From positions 1-64,000 of the forward strand of contig CAYYNT010000015.1 in NCBI GenBank assembly GCA_964473155.1: 64,000 nucleotides of DNA, read 5' to 3'. Origin of the DNA: JAJFUG01 sp964473155. Its GTDB lineage: Bacteria; Gemmatimonadota; Glassbacteria; GWA2-58-10. Shown piece after piece: positions 62,537-64,000 of the stretch; within the stretch, counting starts at the first letter, position 1, and the number at the start of each line of letters is the position of its first letter. The notes beneath the pieces were generated by a model, which worked only from the letters and a program-made list of their open reading frames with translations, did not search any database and had not been told where the DNA came from. Both the position numbers and the translations under genes were made by a program.

Positions 62537-62974
62537 GGGCGCACACCACAGCTTGTGTTGATTTTTTCTTTACACAACATCTTGTGCTGTTTATTAATCT
62601 GTTTGAATGTAACAACATACATGCCGCATTTAATGCACTGTCTAACTTGACAAGACTTCACCGCCTCTTTTAAGTTAGAGTGGAGTATTGAGGAAGCATC
62701 TCACCTCTATTCCCCTAATTTAAATATTATCAATATGTTAAACTTCTGTCAGCCTACCGCCAGGTTACAGCGGGGGGGAATCTGTTGCCCTGAGAGGCTC
62801 TCGGCATCAGGTCCCGCCGGAATGGGATTCTCGCCAGCTGCGTGACGTTTCGAAAGCCGGTGATTTTTTCGGATAGACATCTGGACGGATTCTAAAAGGA
62901 TTTCAGGGGCCTTCCGGTGAGATTATATCAGATCCGCAGAAGCAATCCCTTTATTGAATGAAGGAGAACCAGCT
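62537..62974. other. Candidate replication-origin region upstream of dnaA
   Basis: 438 bp of non-coding sequence. AT-rich stretches lie at about 62560-62640 and 62710-62745. CTTTACACA at 62568-62576 is one base from a relaxed DnaA box, and CACAA-N4-TTGTG (62573-62586) is a small inverted repeat. CTTGTGTTG and CTTGTGCTG recur 29 bp apart. A cluster of good DnaA boxes is not visible, so origin status is only suggested by position. Confidence 0.3.
62647..62676 (+). promoter_or_regulatory. Candidate sigma70-type promoter for dnaA
   Basis: TTGACA at 62647-62652, 18-bp spacer, TAAGTT at 62671-62676 (3 of 6). About 300 bp before the dnaA start, so a long leader or a second promoter is implied. Confidence 0.3.
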
Positions 62975-64000
62975 TTGACGCAGGAACATACGGCCCAGCA
63001 GATCTGGGAAATGATCCTGAATGAATGCACCCGCCGTCTCTCACAGCAGACTATAAGCACCTGGCTGAACCCGAGCCGGGCGGTAAGTATGCTGGAGAGC
63101 GGCCTGACCGTGGAGCTGAAAAACAAGTTCACCGCCTACTATGTCGAACAGAACTATCAGAAAACTCTGAATGATGTGGCGGTAGGGATTCTGTCAAGGC
63201 CATTTGAGGTCAGCTTCGTATTCAAGGATGACGGACACGATCAGATCGACCTCTGGAGCTTCGCCGCTTCCGAGGAACCCTCTGGCGGCGGACAGCCTCG
63301 CGAAAGCGGCAACGGAAAGAAAAACACCGGACGCGTGACGGAAAAAGGCGACAGCCGGCTGGTCGGCATGCTCAATCCGCGCTACACGTTCGAGGATTTC
63401 GTGGCGGGTCGTAACAGCCAGTTTGCCCATGCCGCGGCCCTGAGCGTCGCCGAGGCGCCCTCTTCCCGCTACAATCCTCTTTTTATCTACGGCGGGGTTG
63501 GTCTGGGCAAGACCCATATCATGCAGGCGATTGGACACAGGCTGCTTGCCACCTCGAAAGACCGGAACCTCCGAATCTGCTACATTTCGGCCGAGGAATT
63601 CCTGAACGATCTGATCTTGGCTATTAAAAGCGGCACAACCATGGAGTTCCGCAACCGATACCGCAGCATGGATGTCCTCCTGATGGACGACATAGAGTTT
63701 CTGTCCAGGAAGGAAGGGACGCAGGAGGAATTTTTCCACACATTCAACGCCCTGTACGAGAACCAGAAACAGATAGTGATGACCTCCGACCGTCCGCCGC
63801 GCGAGATAAACCATCTCGAGGAGCGCCTTCGCAGCCGTTTCCAATGGGGCCTGGTGGCGGACATACAGCCGCCTGAGTTAGAGACACGTATCGCCATTCT
63901 GCGCAAGAAAAGCGAGCTTAACCGTCTGCTAATTCCGCAGAACGTACTGGAGTTCATCGCCGAGAACATCACGAGCAATGTCCGTCTTCTCGAAGGCTCG
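62975..64000 (+). CDS. dnaA: Chromosomal replication initiator DnaA, 5' part
   Basis: The first 342 residues of DnaA; the gene runs off the right edge. Start is TTG 62975, seven bases behind AAGGAGAA. Domain I (residues 1-85) has IWEMILNECTRRLSQQTISTWL. A variable linker follows. Domain III begins NPRYTFEDFVAGRNSQFAHAAAL, with Walker A GGVGLGKTH (K179), Walker B LLMDDIEFL, sensor 1 TSDRPPREI and the arginine-finger region LRSRFQWGL. DnaA-ATP opens oriC to start replication. The DNA-binding domain IV is outside the window. Confidence 0.96.
   Translation, partial: MTQEHTAQQIWEMILNECTRRLSQQTISTWLNPSRAVSMLESGLTVELKNKFTAYYVEQNYQKTLNDVAVGILSRPFEVSFVFKDDGHDQIDLWSFAASEEPSGGGQPRESGNGKKNTGRVTEKGDSRLVGMLNPRYTFEDFVAGRNSQFAHAAALSVAEAPSSRYNPLFIYGGVGLGKTHIMQAIGHRLLATSKDRNLRICYISAEEFLNDLILAIKSGTTMEFRNRYRSMDVLLMDDIEFLSRKEGTQEEFFHTFNALYENQKQIVMTSDRPPREINHLEERLRSRFQWGLVADIQPPELETRIAILRKKSELNRLLIPQNVLEFIAENITSNVRLLEGS

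Noticed and set aside
62958..62978. A 6-codon ORF whose stop overlaps the dnaA start
   Set aside because: It consists mainly of the dnaA ribosome site; chance occurrence is more likely than a leader peptide.
1..64000. tRNA, rRNA, CRISPR arrays, transposase genes and riboswitches
   Set aside because: I looked in all larger intergenic gaps and saw no cloverleaf, spacer array, transposase frame or recognisable aptamer; a covariance-model search would settle this.

Overview
This window looks like a piece of the origin-proximal region of a chromosome from an uncultured, free-living, Gram-negative bacterium, probably of the Fibrobacteres-Chlorobi-Bacteroidetes (FCB) superphylum. The support is: a PorX-type response regulator/PglZ protein, otherwise known from FCB bacteria; a DUF2490 outer-membrane protein and SPOR lipoprotein; many secreted glycan-degrading enzymes, two with dockerin-like calcium-binding tails; moderately high G+C; and a 100-N scaffold gap with unmerged contig ends, typical of a metagenome-assembled genome. 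I cannot name the species from the sequence alone. Origin proximity is supported by dnaA at the right edge and by two 16-bp parS sites at the 5' end of mnmG.

Layout. 1-2390: two tandem GH123-like (DUF4091) genes, the first cut by the window edge. 2458-9652: TPR protein, DUF218 protein, a large protein built of eight ~118-residue repeats that I do not recognise, then an operon-like run of SPOR lipoprotein, Cys-containing small protein, AmmeMemoRadiSam-type radical SAM enzyme and QueE. 9662-14703 (minus): an overlapping operon of BadF-type ATPase, PP-loop tRNA thiolase-like protein, MnmE and MnmG, all pointing to tRNA wobble-uridine modification. 15018-22143: LysM/amidase, rubrerythrin, a methyltransferase, then an Rrf2 regulator and a quinol nitric oxide reductase, a probable NO-defence pair with operator-like inverted repeats in both promoters. 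22277-26459: polysaccharide deacetylase, FabH-like ketosynthase, SDR, acyl carrier protein and GNAT transferase, resembling an acyl-chain/exopolysaccharide cassette.

26480-33695 carries three heparinase II/III-family enzymes, two ending in dockerin-like repeats. 33731-38262 carries a LysE exporter, two GT9 (heptosyltransferase-like) genes and porX between them. 38529-42661 holds three exported hydrolases (SGNH esterase interrupted by the artefactual gap, M14 carboxypeptidase, amidohydrolase). 42689-50984 is a cell-surface glycan cluster (mannose-1-phosphate guanylyltransferase, GT4, sugar aminotransferase, GT2, methyltransferase, GT-C membrane protein) with a deoxyhypusine-synthase-like gene inside it. 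50990-57287 has a free-methionine-sulfoxide-reductase-like GAF protein, a GH116 glucosidase, an NmrA-like protein, a DUF2490 protein and class II fructose-bisphosphate aldolase.

57522-59890 is a tandem pair of ECF sigma factor plus membrane-partner genes in which ~440 bp of the two sigma genes appear identical while the partners have diverged. A membrane protein and an NtrC-type regulator follow, then a 438-bp AT-rich intergenic region and dnaA. Non-coding structure includes two ~180-bp MITE-like elements (38269 and 51604), a family of G/C-rich palindromes (55432, 56225, 60847, 60936), four probable terminators, and two genes (37204 and 57522) that seem to begin with CTG. I see no tRNA, rRNA, CRISPR array or transposase gene.
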